Of a stretch of DNA of 47,217 nucleotides, positions 41,121 through 47,217 are shown piece by piece. Numbering within the stretch: position 1 is the first letter of the stretch; each line of letters begins with the position of its first letter. Position numbers and translations under genes: made by a program. Source of the stretch: JAAXKN01 sp050258815 (lineage in GTDB: Bacteria > Bacteroidota > Ignavibacteria > Ignavibacteriales > SURF-24); contig JBLMZM010000259.1 in assembly GCA_050258815.1 (NCBI GenBank), positions 1-47,217 of the forward strand, read 5' to 3'. The notes below the pieces were generated by a model that was given only the letters and a program-made list of their open reading frames with translations, made no database searches and was not told where the DNA came from.

Positions 41121-44021
41121 TTAAACCAGCTTCTTCTTTGTTTCAACGATTTTATAAGCCTCGACTATGTCGCCTACTTTGATGTCATTGAAATTGTTAA
41201 TGTTCAGACCGCATTCATAACCGGCGTCAACTTCTTTAACATCATCCTTAAATCTTCTCAAAGAAGAAAGTTCACCGTCAAAAATCACGATACCCTGACG
41301 GATCAGCCTGATCTTATTGGTCCTGCTTATCTTACCTTCCTGTACATAGCAACCTGCAACCGTACCGAGCTTGGGCACCTTGAAAGTATCCCTGATTTCA
41401 ACTGTTGCAACTATTTCCTCAGAAAGTACCGGTGAAAGCAGACCTTCCAAAGCAGATTTAACCTCATTGATAGCGTCATAGATGACGTTGTAGAGGCGTA
41501 TATCAACTTTTTCATTTTCAGCCAGTTTTCTGGCATTCAGGTTCGGTCTTACGTGGAAACCGATAATAATTGCGCCTGAAGCAGCGGCCAGAAGAACGTC
41601 ACCTTCGGATATACCGCCGACGCCCTTATGAATTACGCGAACCAGCACCTCTTCATTTGACAGCTTCATCAGTGAATCAGACAGTGCTTCAACTGAACCA
41701 TCCACGTCGCCCTTGACAATAAGCGGCAGTTCCTTGACTCCGCCCATGCTGATCTGATGTGCAATTTCATCAAGTGTAATGTGATGTATCTGTCTCTGGT
41801 CCTGCTCACGCTTGAGCTGCTGCCTCTTAAGGCTTATTTCCCTGGCATCTCTTTCAGAATTTACAACCACAAAGGTATCGCCAGCCTGGGGAGCACCTTC
41901 AAAACCTAGTACAAGTACCGGAGCTGAGGGCGGAGCCTGCTCAATTTTATTGTTTCTTTCGTCAAACATCGCACGGACACGACCGTAATGAACTCCCGCA
42001 ACGAACGGATCTCCTACCTTAAGAGTACCCTTCTGCACGAGTATTGTGCCTGTAATACCGCGTCCTTTATCCAGCTGGGACTCGATAACCGTACCACGGG
42101 CCTGTCTTTCCGGATTGGCCTTAAGTTCGAGTACATCGGCCTCGAGTAATATTTTCTCAAGCAGGTCATCTATATTCTTGTTTGCTTTTGCAGAAATTTC
42201 GACGCACTGATATTTACCGCCCCAGTCCTCAACAAGGATATTCCTGTCGGCAAGCTGCTGGCGGATCTTATCGGGATTTGCACCCGGCTTATCAATTTTG
42301 TTTATAGCTATTACTATTGGTACCGAAGCCGCCTGAGCGTGATTGATTGCCTCAACGGTCTGAGGCATCACGGCATCGTCAGCCGCAACAATCAGAACCA
42401 CAATATCGGTAACCTTTGCACCGCGGGCTCTCATGGCCGTAAAAGCCTCATGACCCGGAGTATCAAGGAATGTAATAAACTTGCCGTTGCCGACGTCCAC
42501 CTGATAAGCACCGATGTGCTGAGTTATTCCGCCCGACTCGCCTGCAACAACATTGGAGGAGCGAATACGGTCCAAAAGCGAGGTTTTTCCGTGATCAACG
42601 TGACCCATAATTGTAACGACAGGAGGACGCGATTTCAGATCCTCTTCCTGATCGGGAGTATCTTCAAGTTCTTCGGAAGTATATTCTTCCTCAAATTCCA
42701 CTTCAAAACCAAATTCGTCAGCAACCAGGGTAATGGTATCGACATCCAACCTCTGGTTAATGGAAACCATGATACCCAACCCGATACATTTTGCAATTAC
42801 TTCGCTTACGGAAACCTTCATAAGGTTTGCAAGTTCGTTTACGGCAATAAATTCCGTAACCCTGATTTTTGATTTCTCGGATAGCTGCCGCTCTTCCAGC
42901 TTTCTCTCCTGCTCTTCAAGCTTTTCTTTTTTCTTTCTCTTTCTGACACTTGCCCTGCCGGCTACGGCAGAATCATCCAGACTCAGGAGAGTTCTTTTAA
43001 TAGCTGCATCGACGTCTTTTTTATCAACTTCTATGCGCTTAAATTTCTTTTTCTTTGCAACCGGTGTTACCTCTTCGCTTCCGGTTTCACCCTTACCCTT
43101 TTTCTTTGGCTTTGGTTTTTTCTTCTTTTTCTTGGCTGCCTGCTTTTCAGCTTCTTCAGCAGAGAGTGGTTTGGGTCCGGTTCCCGGAACAGCAGGCGGT
43201 TTTGCCTGGCCTTCAGGTCTTTCTCTTCTGTCACCGGGTCTTGCAGGTCTGTCCTCTTCTTTATTGCGGTCTGGCCTCTGCCTGTCAAATGGCCTCTGTT
43301 TATCGGTTTTTTTGTCCTTATCCAGATCCATTTTACCAATTATTGTCAATCCCTTGTTGTTTGCCAGTTCCCTTTCGGCCTTGGTCTTATAAACGGTCAC
43401 ACCAGGCTCTTCAGCCGGTTTGGGAGCCGCAATTTCCCTTTCGGGTGCTGCCGGAACAGGCACGGCTTCCGGTGCGGGTGTTTCAGCAACGGGTTCTTCT
43501 TTTACCGGTGTGCTTTCTTTTAATTCTGCGGCTTCAGTTTTAACAGGCTCTTCCTGAACAGAAGTTTCGGCGACTTCAACTTGCGGCAGAGCCGGAGTTT
43601 CAACAACGGGCACTGCAGCAGCTGGCTCTATGACACTTTCAACGCTTTCTGCTTCTTCTGTTGTTGTTTCTGCTTCAGCTTCAACCTCCAAATGCTGGGG
43701 AGCTGCTATTTCCGGTTCAGCATTCATCTGTTCCGGCTGCTTTTCGGGCGCCTTTTCCTCTTTCCCTAAGGGCTCTTCGGTCTTTTCGGCGCGTTTCTTG
43801 TTGAATTCAGAAATTTTCCGGTAGTGTTTTTCTGCCTTTTCTATGTCCTTCTTGTAATGATTGGCAATATCAGCCATCATTTCATCAGTCAGAGGCGACA
43901 TATGGGATTTAACCTCATAGCCCCTCTTTTGCAGAAACTCTACCAGCATATCCGCAGATAGGTTGTACTCCGATGCAAATTTATAAATTCTAAGTTTTTT
44001 TGATTTTACTTCTTCGGTCAT
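41121..44021 (-). CDS. infB: Translation initiation factor IF-2
   Basis: From ATG 44021 the protein has 966 residues; the frame opens four codons earlier with GTG, but AGGTG sits 9 nt before the ATG. IF-2 brings initiator tRNA to the 30S subunit as a GTPase. The N-terminal DNA/RNA-binding repeat (KLRIYKFASEYNLSADML) is followed by ~350 residues of Pro/Glu/Lys/Ala-rich low complexity with a lysine run near 300. The G domain begins near 474 with GHVDHGKTSLLD, then GGITQHIGAYQV, DTPGHEAF, NKIDKPG and SAKANKN. The C-terminal domains are complete. Confidence 0.98.
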   Translation of the reverse strand: MTEEVKSKKLRIYKFASEYNLSADMLVEFLQKRGYEVKSHMSPLTDEMMADIANHYKKDIEKAEKHYRKISEFNKKRAEKTEEPLGKEEKAPEKQPEQMNAEPEIAAPQHLEVEAEAETTTEEAESVESVIEPAAAVPVVETPALPQVEVAETSVQEEPVKTEAAELKESTPVKEEPVAETPAPEAVPVPAAPEREIAAPKPAEEPGVTVYKTKAERELANNKGLTIIGKMDLDKDKKTDKQRPFDRQRPDRNKEEDRPARPGDRRERPEGQAKPPAVPGTGPKPLSAEEAEKQAAKKKKKKPKPKKKGKGETGSEEVTPVAKKKKFKRIEVDKKDVDAAIKRTLLSLDDSAVAGRASVRKRKKKEKLEEQERKLEERQLSEKSKIRVTEFIAVNELANLMKVSVSEVIAKCIGLGIMVSINQRLDVDTITLVADEFGFEVEFEEEYTSEELEDTPDQEEDLKSRPPVVTIMGHVDHGKTSLLDRIRSSNVVAGESGGITQHIGAYQVDVGNGKFITFLDTPGHEAFTAMRARGAKVTDIVVLIVAADDAVMPQTVEAINHAQAASVPIVIAINKIDKPGANPDKIRQQLADRNILVEDWGGKYQCVEISAKANKNIDDLLEKILLEADVLELKANPERQARGTVIESQLDKGRGITGTILVQKGTLKVGDPFVAGVHYGRVRAMFDERNNKIEQAPPSAPVLVLGFEGAPQAGDTFVVVNSERDAREISLKRQQLKREQDQRQIHHITLDEIAHQISMGGVKELPLIVKGDVDGSVEALSDSLMKLSNEEVLVRVIHKGVGGISEGDVLLAAASGAIIIGFHVRPNLNARKLAENEKVDIRLYNVIYDAINEVKSALEGLLSPVLSEEIVATVEIRDTFKVPKLGTVAGCYVQEGKISRTNKIRLIRQGIVIFDGELSSLRRFKDDVKEVDAGYECGLNINNFNDIKVGDIVEAYKIVETKKKLV

Positions 44022-44046
44022 ATTTTTAGACACCTGTTATTAAATT

Positions 44047-45294
44047 CTATTCTTCCTCTTCAAATTGGCCCTTAATTATGTTAATAATTTCGGCAATTTT
44101 TTCTTCGCTAAATTCTTCTATCTCTTTGAGTTTTTCAGGACCTGCAGTCAGCACTTCCAGGGCAGTATCGTAACGGTGATTAATTAACGTTTCATATACA
44201 TCCGCTCCCAGTTCCTCTTTTATGTCGATCAGTTCAATATCTTCCTCATATTCTTCATAAGACTTTTCTTCTCTTAATACCTCAATATCATATCCTGTCA
44301 GCTTCATTGCAAGACGTATATTCACACCGCTTCTGCCTACGATCATCGATACCTGATCACTGTCAGCTACGACTGTACATTTCCTGTTCTTGGTATCTAG
44401 TTCTATTGACTTCAGTTTTGCCGGTGCCAGTGCTCTTTGAATGTAAGTAGCCGGATCGTCTGAATAATTTATAACGTCGATATTCTCGTTGCTCAGTTCC
44501 CGGACTATTGCATGGATTCTGACACCTTTCATACCAACACATGCTCCAACTGCGTCAATTCTGTTATCCTGCGATTCAACCGCTACCTTGGCTCTTTCAC
44601 CGGGTTCCCTGGCAATGCCCTTAATATCGATAACTCCATCATATATTTCAGGGATTTCAATCTCAAAAAGGCGTCTGAGAAAGATATTATCTGCCCTGGA
44701 AATAATTACTATAGGACCATTGGGTGTCTTTTTAACTTCTTTTACTATAGCCCTTATAGTTTCGCCTTTTCTGTATTTTTCTCTAGGGAGCTGTTCCTGA
44801 CGGGGCAAAAGAAGTTCATTTTTATTGTGATTTACCAGTATATCGTTTTTCCTTACCTGGTATATATCCCCGACAACGATCTCCCCGACCATGTCGTTAT
44901 ATTCATTAAATACTATATCTTTTTCAAGTTCACGTATCTTCTGATTCAGACTCTGACGCGCAAGATTGATGAGCCTTCTGCCGAAGGACAGCAATTCAAG
45001 CCTTTCAGGATAAGGTTCACCAACTTCAAGTTCATCCTCATTGCCCCTGCTCTCAACCTCTTCAATACTGATCTCAAGTCCGGGATTGGTTACTTCTTCA
45101 ACAATCTGCCTTTCAAGGAAGATTTCAATATCACCCTTATCCATATTAACAACAACACTGAAATTGGCATCATTACCGTATTTCTTTTTCACCATAATGC
45201 CGAATATTTCCTCGATAATTCCGGCCAGCACATCTTTATCTATGCTCTTTTCCCTTACCATCTGCGAAAAAGATTCAACTATTTCAGTATTCAT
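44047..45294 (-). CDS. nusA: Transcription termination/antitermination factor NusA
   Basis: A 415-residue factor that binds RNA polymerase and controls pausing and termination. The N-terminal domain spans ~1-130 and the S1 domain ~135-200 ('VVGDIYQVRKNDILVNHNKNELLLPRQEQLPREKYRKGE'). Two KH domains follow, with 'GACVGMKGVRIHAIVRELSNENIDVINYSDDP' and 'SDQVSMIVGRSGVNIRLAMKLTGYDIEV'. A short acidic C-terminal helix-hairpin-helix part closes it. It lies 19 nt after rimP and 25 nt before infB. Confidence 0.97.
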   Translation of the reverse strand: MNTEIVESFSQMVREKSIDKDVLAGIIEEIFGIMVKKKYGNDANFSVVVNMDKGDIEIFLERQIVEEVTNPGLEISIEEVESRGNEDELEVGEPYPERLELLSFGRRLINLARQSLNQKIRELEKDIVFNEYNDMVGEIVVGDIYQVRKNDILVNHNKNELLLPRQEQLPREKYRKGETIRAIVKEVKKTPNGPIVIISRADNIFLRRLFEIEIPEIYDGVIDIKGIAREPGERAKVAVESQDNRIDAVGACVGMKGVRIHAIVRELSNENIDVINYSDDPATYIQRALAPAKLKSIELDTKNRKCTVVADSDQVSMIVGRSGVNIRLAMKLTGYDIEVLREEKSYEEYEEDIELIDIKEELGADVYETLINHRYDTALEVLTAGPEKLKEIEEFSEEKIAEIINIIKGQFEEEE

Positions 45295-45313
45295 ACTGTA
45301 TTTTCCTCCTAAA

Positions 45314-45790
45314 TCAAAAGCTTATTAAAACTTTAGCTGTCTTAATTGTATTAAAATTAATGGCAATTTCCTCATTATTTACTCTGAAGGTAAGAACTTC
45401 ACCCTCAATCTTTGTCAACTTTCCCGAAATTATTCGTACTTCTGCTGTCTCTTCCCCACTATCATCCTTCGCAGAACTATACGATACTTCGAATTTCCTG
45501 TCGAGATGCTTTGGGTATTGTTCCAGATACTTTAAGGGTCTGTCTACTCCGGGCGAAGAAACATCCAAACGGTACTTAGAAGTAATTAGGTCAGTAGTTT
45601 CTAATACGGCAGCTAATTCATGGCTCATGAGAGCACAATCGTCAATTGAGACGCCTTTCAGGCTATCGATGAAAACCTCAACTATACGATTCCGGTTGTC
45701 ACCTTTTAGCGATACGTCTACGAGCAGAAACCCGAGCCTTTCAGCCACCTGCTCTGCAATGTTAATGATATTTTTTTGTAAATAGTTCAT
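45314..45790 (-). CDS. rimP: Ribosome maturation factor RimP
   Basis: A 158-residue 30S assembly factor. 'VAERLGFLLVDVSLKGDNRNRIVEVFIDSLKGVSIDDCALMSHELAAVLE' and 'LDVSSPGVDRPLKYLEQYPKHLDRKFEV' are the two-domain RimP pattern. It is the first gene of the translation operon. A terminator-like hairpin ends 8 nt before its ATG, so its leader may control the whole operon. No good Shine-Dalgarno is visible; the GAGG in the hairpin is 13 nt away. Confidence 0.95.
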   Translation of the reverse strand: MNYLQKNIINIAEQVAERLGFLLVDVSLKGDNRNRIVEVFIDSLKGVSIDDCALMSHELAAVLETTDLITSKYRLDVSSPGVDRPLKYLEQYPKHLDRKFEVSYSSAKDDSGEETAEVRIISGKLTKIEGEVLTFRVNNEEIAINFNTIKTAKVLISF

Positions 45791-45799
45791 AAATAAAAA

Positions 45800-45817
45800 T
45801 CGCCCTCAAAGGGGCGA
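45800..45817 (-). promoter_or_regulatory. Terminator-like hairpin abutting the rimP start
   Basis: On the transcript TCGCCC-CTTTGA-GGGCGA forms six strong pairs and is followed by TTTTTATTT and then ATG of rimP. It has the make-up of an intrinsic terminator or a stem that blocks the start region. Candidate attenuator of the rimP operon. Confidence 0.55.
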
Positions 45818-46083
45818 ATCTGATTTATTAAACTAATACTATTTCCTTGAATTTGCAAGTCATTTAATAAAAAAGATTAGCATTCAGAGTAATAAACTCC
45901 ATTCGGCCTCGTAAAGTTCAAAAATTGAGTATGTTACTTATTCTGCCGGTTATGCAGGTCTTTTTCAGTGCCGGTAACACGACCTGAAACTGCAAGAACA
46001 TTGAACAGAAATGGATCAAATCCCGTTGCTTGCTTTTATTTACAATTACGCTATATTATAGAAAACAGGCAGGGAAGATGCAG

Positions 46084-46166
46084 TTTCCCGGCCCGGGAAA
46101 GGCACACATCAGGCTGTGAATTCCAGTATAGCCGCCGCACTAATGATGCCGAGACAGGCGCCGGCT
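46084..46166 (+). promoter_or_regulatory. Structured 5' leader of the small protein gene
   Basis: TTTCCCG-GCC-CGGGAAA (46084-46100) and AGCCG-C-CGC...GCG-C-CGGCT (46130-46166) are two stable hairpins. GGGAA at 46072-46076 could pair with the first TTTCC instead, giving two exclusive states. It begins about 20 nt after a possible promoter and ends 87 nt before the start codon. Confidence 0.35.
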
Positions 46167-46253
46167 TACCTTAAAATGAATGCGGGGGAAATTCCGTTAC
46201 AGATCATTTACAGGATGAACTAATATTATTCCAGTTTATTAAAGGAGTAAGAG

Positions 46254-46592
46254 ATGGGAATTGATAGAGACGAACAGAAAGAACATATGTACACTTTATC
46301 TGAAACGATGAACCATTTAAAAGATAAGGGTTATGTACACGATTTTCAGATGACAGATCAGGGAATGGCATGCAAGGAAACCAATGAGATCTTTAAGCCG
46401 GAGGAGCTTACAATAAAAAGGATTTACCGTTTCGAAGGAGAGTCCAACCCTGACGATATGTCAGCCTTGTATATGATGGAAGCTAATTCCGGCACAAAAG
46501 GACTTTTTGTGGATATCTATGGCGCATATACTTCATACGACGGGTCTGATCTGATAGAGTTTTTAAAGAAAGTAAAAAGAGAGGACCAGTAG
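46254..46592 (+). CDS. Small conserved protein of unknown function
   Basis: A 112-residue soluble protein. It resembles short ~100-residue proteins common in Bacteroidota ('MYTLSETMNHLKDKGYVHDF', 'IKRIYRFEGESNPDDMSALYMMEA', 'GLFVDIYGAYTSYDG') that are often labelled as phosphoribosylpyrophosphate synthetase, although it lacks any part of that enzyme and the label is probably an error. Similarity is from memory. No signal peptide or membrane segment. AAGGAG lies 6 nt before the ATG. Confidence 0.8.
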   Translation: MGIDRDEQKEHMYTLSETMNHLKDKGYVHDFQMTDQGMACKETNEIFKPEELTIKRIYRFEGESNPDDMSALYMMEANSGTKGLFVDIYGAYTSYDGSDLIEFLKKVKREDQ

Positions 46593-46600
46593 TCAGAAAT

Positions 46601-46692
46601 CCTGGTACCTGATGTATACACTGCTAATTTATGCGCTTATGGAGATGACAAAGGACCCTCCTGAGTGCCGGGTTTGAATTTAAGGTACCGGG
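46601..46692 (+). repeat. Long-range inverted repeat after the small protein gene
   Basis: CCTGGTACC (46601-46609) can pair with GGTACCGGG (46684-46692), one G-U pair included, around a 74-nt loop. No U-run follows. It may be a 3' structure of the mRNA; chance is possible because GGTACC is itself a palindrome. Confidence 0.25.
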
Positions 46693-46823
46693 ATATACTT
46701 ACTTTAATACAATACCTCCCCCTCCCCTGCCTGATGGTAATAATTCCGCAGCAGATTGCTTTTTGTCCGGCCTTCATTTAATTTCACTCATTAAATATTT
46801 TTTTACTTTTAACAGGATAACAG

Positions 46824-47217
46824 ATGAAAACGAAGGCAACTTTTCTAATGCTTATCGCCATCCTGACCTCCAGCCTGCTGTTTGCACAGGATAAAACTCA
46901 AAATAAGGCGGTTTATTCGGAAAACAATAATCCATTCTATGAGCAGATGCAAAAGGATATTAAGGAATTCAACAAAAAGGATGATACTGATAAGAAAGAA
47001 GATTCCGGGAAAAAAGCATTCAAGATGGATTTTTCCGGCCTTGACCTGCCGGTTTCTACCGACCAGTTTACAAAATACTGGCACAACAAGCCCCTGAACC
47101 AGGGCATGACCGGCACCTGCTGGTGTTTTTCCACTACTTCCTTCTTTGAATCAGAAATTTACAGACTTACAAAAAGACAGATTAAATTATCTGAAATTTA
47201 TACCGTTTACTGGGAAT
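46824..47217 (+). CDS. Secreted C1 cysteine peptidase, 5' part (bleomycin hydrolase/aminopeptidase C type)
   Basis: The first 131 residues only; the gene runs off the right end. A signal peptide (MKTKATFLMLIAILTSSLLFAQ) precedes an acidic linker. Then comes 'PLNQGMTGTCWCFSTTSFFESEIYRLTK', where the oxyanion Gln and catalytic Cys of the papain fold are seen (NQGxxGxCWxFS), followed by 'LSEIYTVYW', as in bleomycin hydrolase/PepC. The signal peptide makes it a periplasmic or secreted version of a normally cytosolic enzyme. AGGA precedes the ATG. Confidence 0.85.
   Translation, partial: MKTKATFLMLIAILTSSLLFAQDKTQNKAVYSENNNPFYEQMQKDIKEFNKKDDTDKKEDSGKKAFKMDFSGLDLPVSTDQFTKYWHNKPLNQGMTGTCWCFSTTSFFESEIYRLTKRQIKLSEIYTVYWE

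Larger units (their letters stand above)
45791..46253. other. Divergent gap between rimP and a small protein gene
   Basis: This 463-nt gap has the rimP leader on the left and the leader of the 46254 gene on the right. Left: terminator-like hairpin 45800-45817 and the block 45798-45830, then AT-rich sequence with a poor minus promoter (TTTAAT at 45827-45832). Right: possible plus promoter at 46030-46059 (TTGCTT, 16 nt, TATATT) and hairpins at 46084-46100 and 46130-46166. No tRNA or open gene. Confidence 0.55.

Noticed and set aside
42733..43392. 219-residue plus-strand open frame opposite infB
   Set aside because: It mirrors the Lys/Glu/Pro-rich linker of IF-2, which leaves the opposite strand free of stops. 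The product is low-complexity Ser/Phe and has no start signal.
44512..45312. 266-residue plus-strand open frame opposite nusA
   Set aside because: It lies fully inside a certain nusA gene on the other strand, with no ribosome site and no recognisable domain.
45791..46253. Initiator tRNA gene before rimP, as in E. coli metY
   Set aside because: No cloverleaf, T-loop GTTCRA motif or CCA-ready acceptor stem found on either strand.
1..47217. CRISPR array, insertion sequence, prophage or defence island
   Set aside because: No evenly spaced direct repeats, transposase, integrase, toxin-antitoxin or restriction genes were seen; gene content is housekeeping and envelope functions.

Overview
The window is a gene-dense piece of a bacterial chromosome. 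I find 43 protein genes, 40 of them on the minus strand, and no tRNA, rRNA, insertion sequence, phage gene or CRISPR array. Several features point to the Bacteroidota/Chlorobiota/Ignavibacteriota branch: a secreted protease with a C-terminal type IX-type sorting domain, FG-GAP secreted proteins, a BamD lipoprotein, a 2-phosphosulfolactate phosphatase, an FHS-type sugar permease next to a ROK kinase, and the envelope gene set. An Ignavibacteria-like organism is my best guess, by inference only. The promoters I can read look like ordinary sigma-70 sites (TTGACA-N17-TATATT before rpsT) rather than the TTTG/TAnnTTTG type of Bacteroides.

Layout, read along minus-strand transcription from the right end. 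(1) 45790 to 36457 is the translation/RNA operon rimP-nusA-infB-rbfA-truB-ribF-rpsO-pnp, closed by a textbook terminator at 36409-36449. (2) dusB-rng follows and ends at a second terminator near 33547-33608. (3) tal-gcvT, comB, ftsK, lolA, a flippase-like membrane protein, a small outer-membrane barrel, uppP and a lipoprotein cyclophilin form an envelope, division and metabolism stretch. (4) holA, then an ECF sigma factor with a probable membrane anti-sigma factor, ending at the terminator 21676-21699. (5) A sugar permease, ROK kinase and LhgO-like oxidase, then a hybrid histidine kinase. (6) An orphan NusG/UpxY-type antiterminator, a YhaM-type exonuclease, a TPR protein and a sirtuin, then rpsT. 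(7) A plus-strand GlmU-like protein, converging on rpsT. (8) A REC-PAS-PAS-PAS protein without an output domain, glutamate dehydrogenase, and an unknown secreted protein. (9) bamD, an acyl-CoA thioesterase, an FG-GAP protein, a metalloprotease and a CcmA/CcmB-like ABC exporter, with overlapping ends.

At the far right, two plus-strand genes diverge from rimP: a 112-residue conserved small protein and the 5' part of a secreted papain-fold peptidase that runs off the window.

Most genes are ordinary housekeeping genes. The most unusual signals are in the non-coding RNA leaders. A 33-nt block (AATCGCCCT-N13-CTGATTTATTA on the plus strand) occurs with identical spacing just upstream of both tal and rimP, in each case over the -10 region and a start-proximal hairpin. 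A compact three-way-junction RNA can be folded in the infB-rbfA gap; it contains an 11-nt match to the same block, and its G-U pairs favour the transcribed strand. The rimP leader also ends in a terminator-like hairpin plus U-tract that abuts the start codon. These are candidates for cis-regulatory RNA in translation-related genes. Comparative covariation analysis would be the test.
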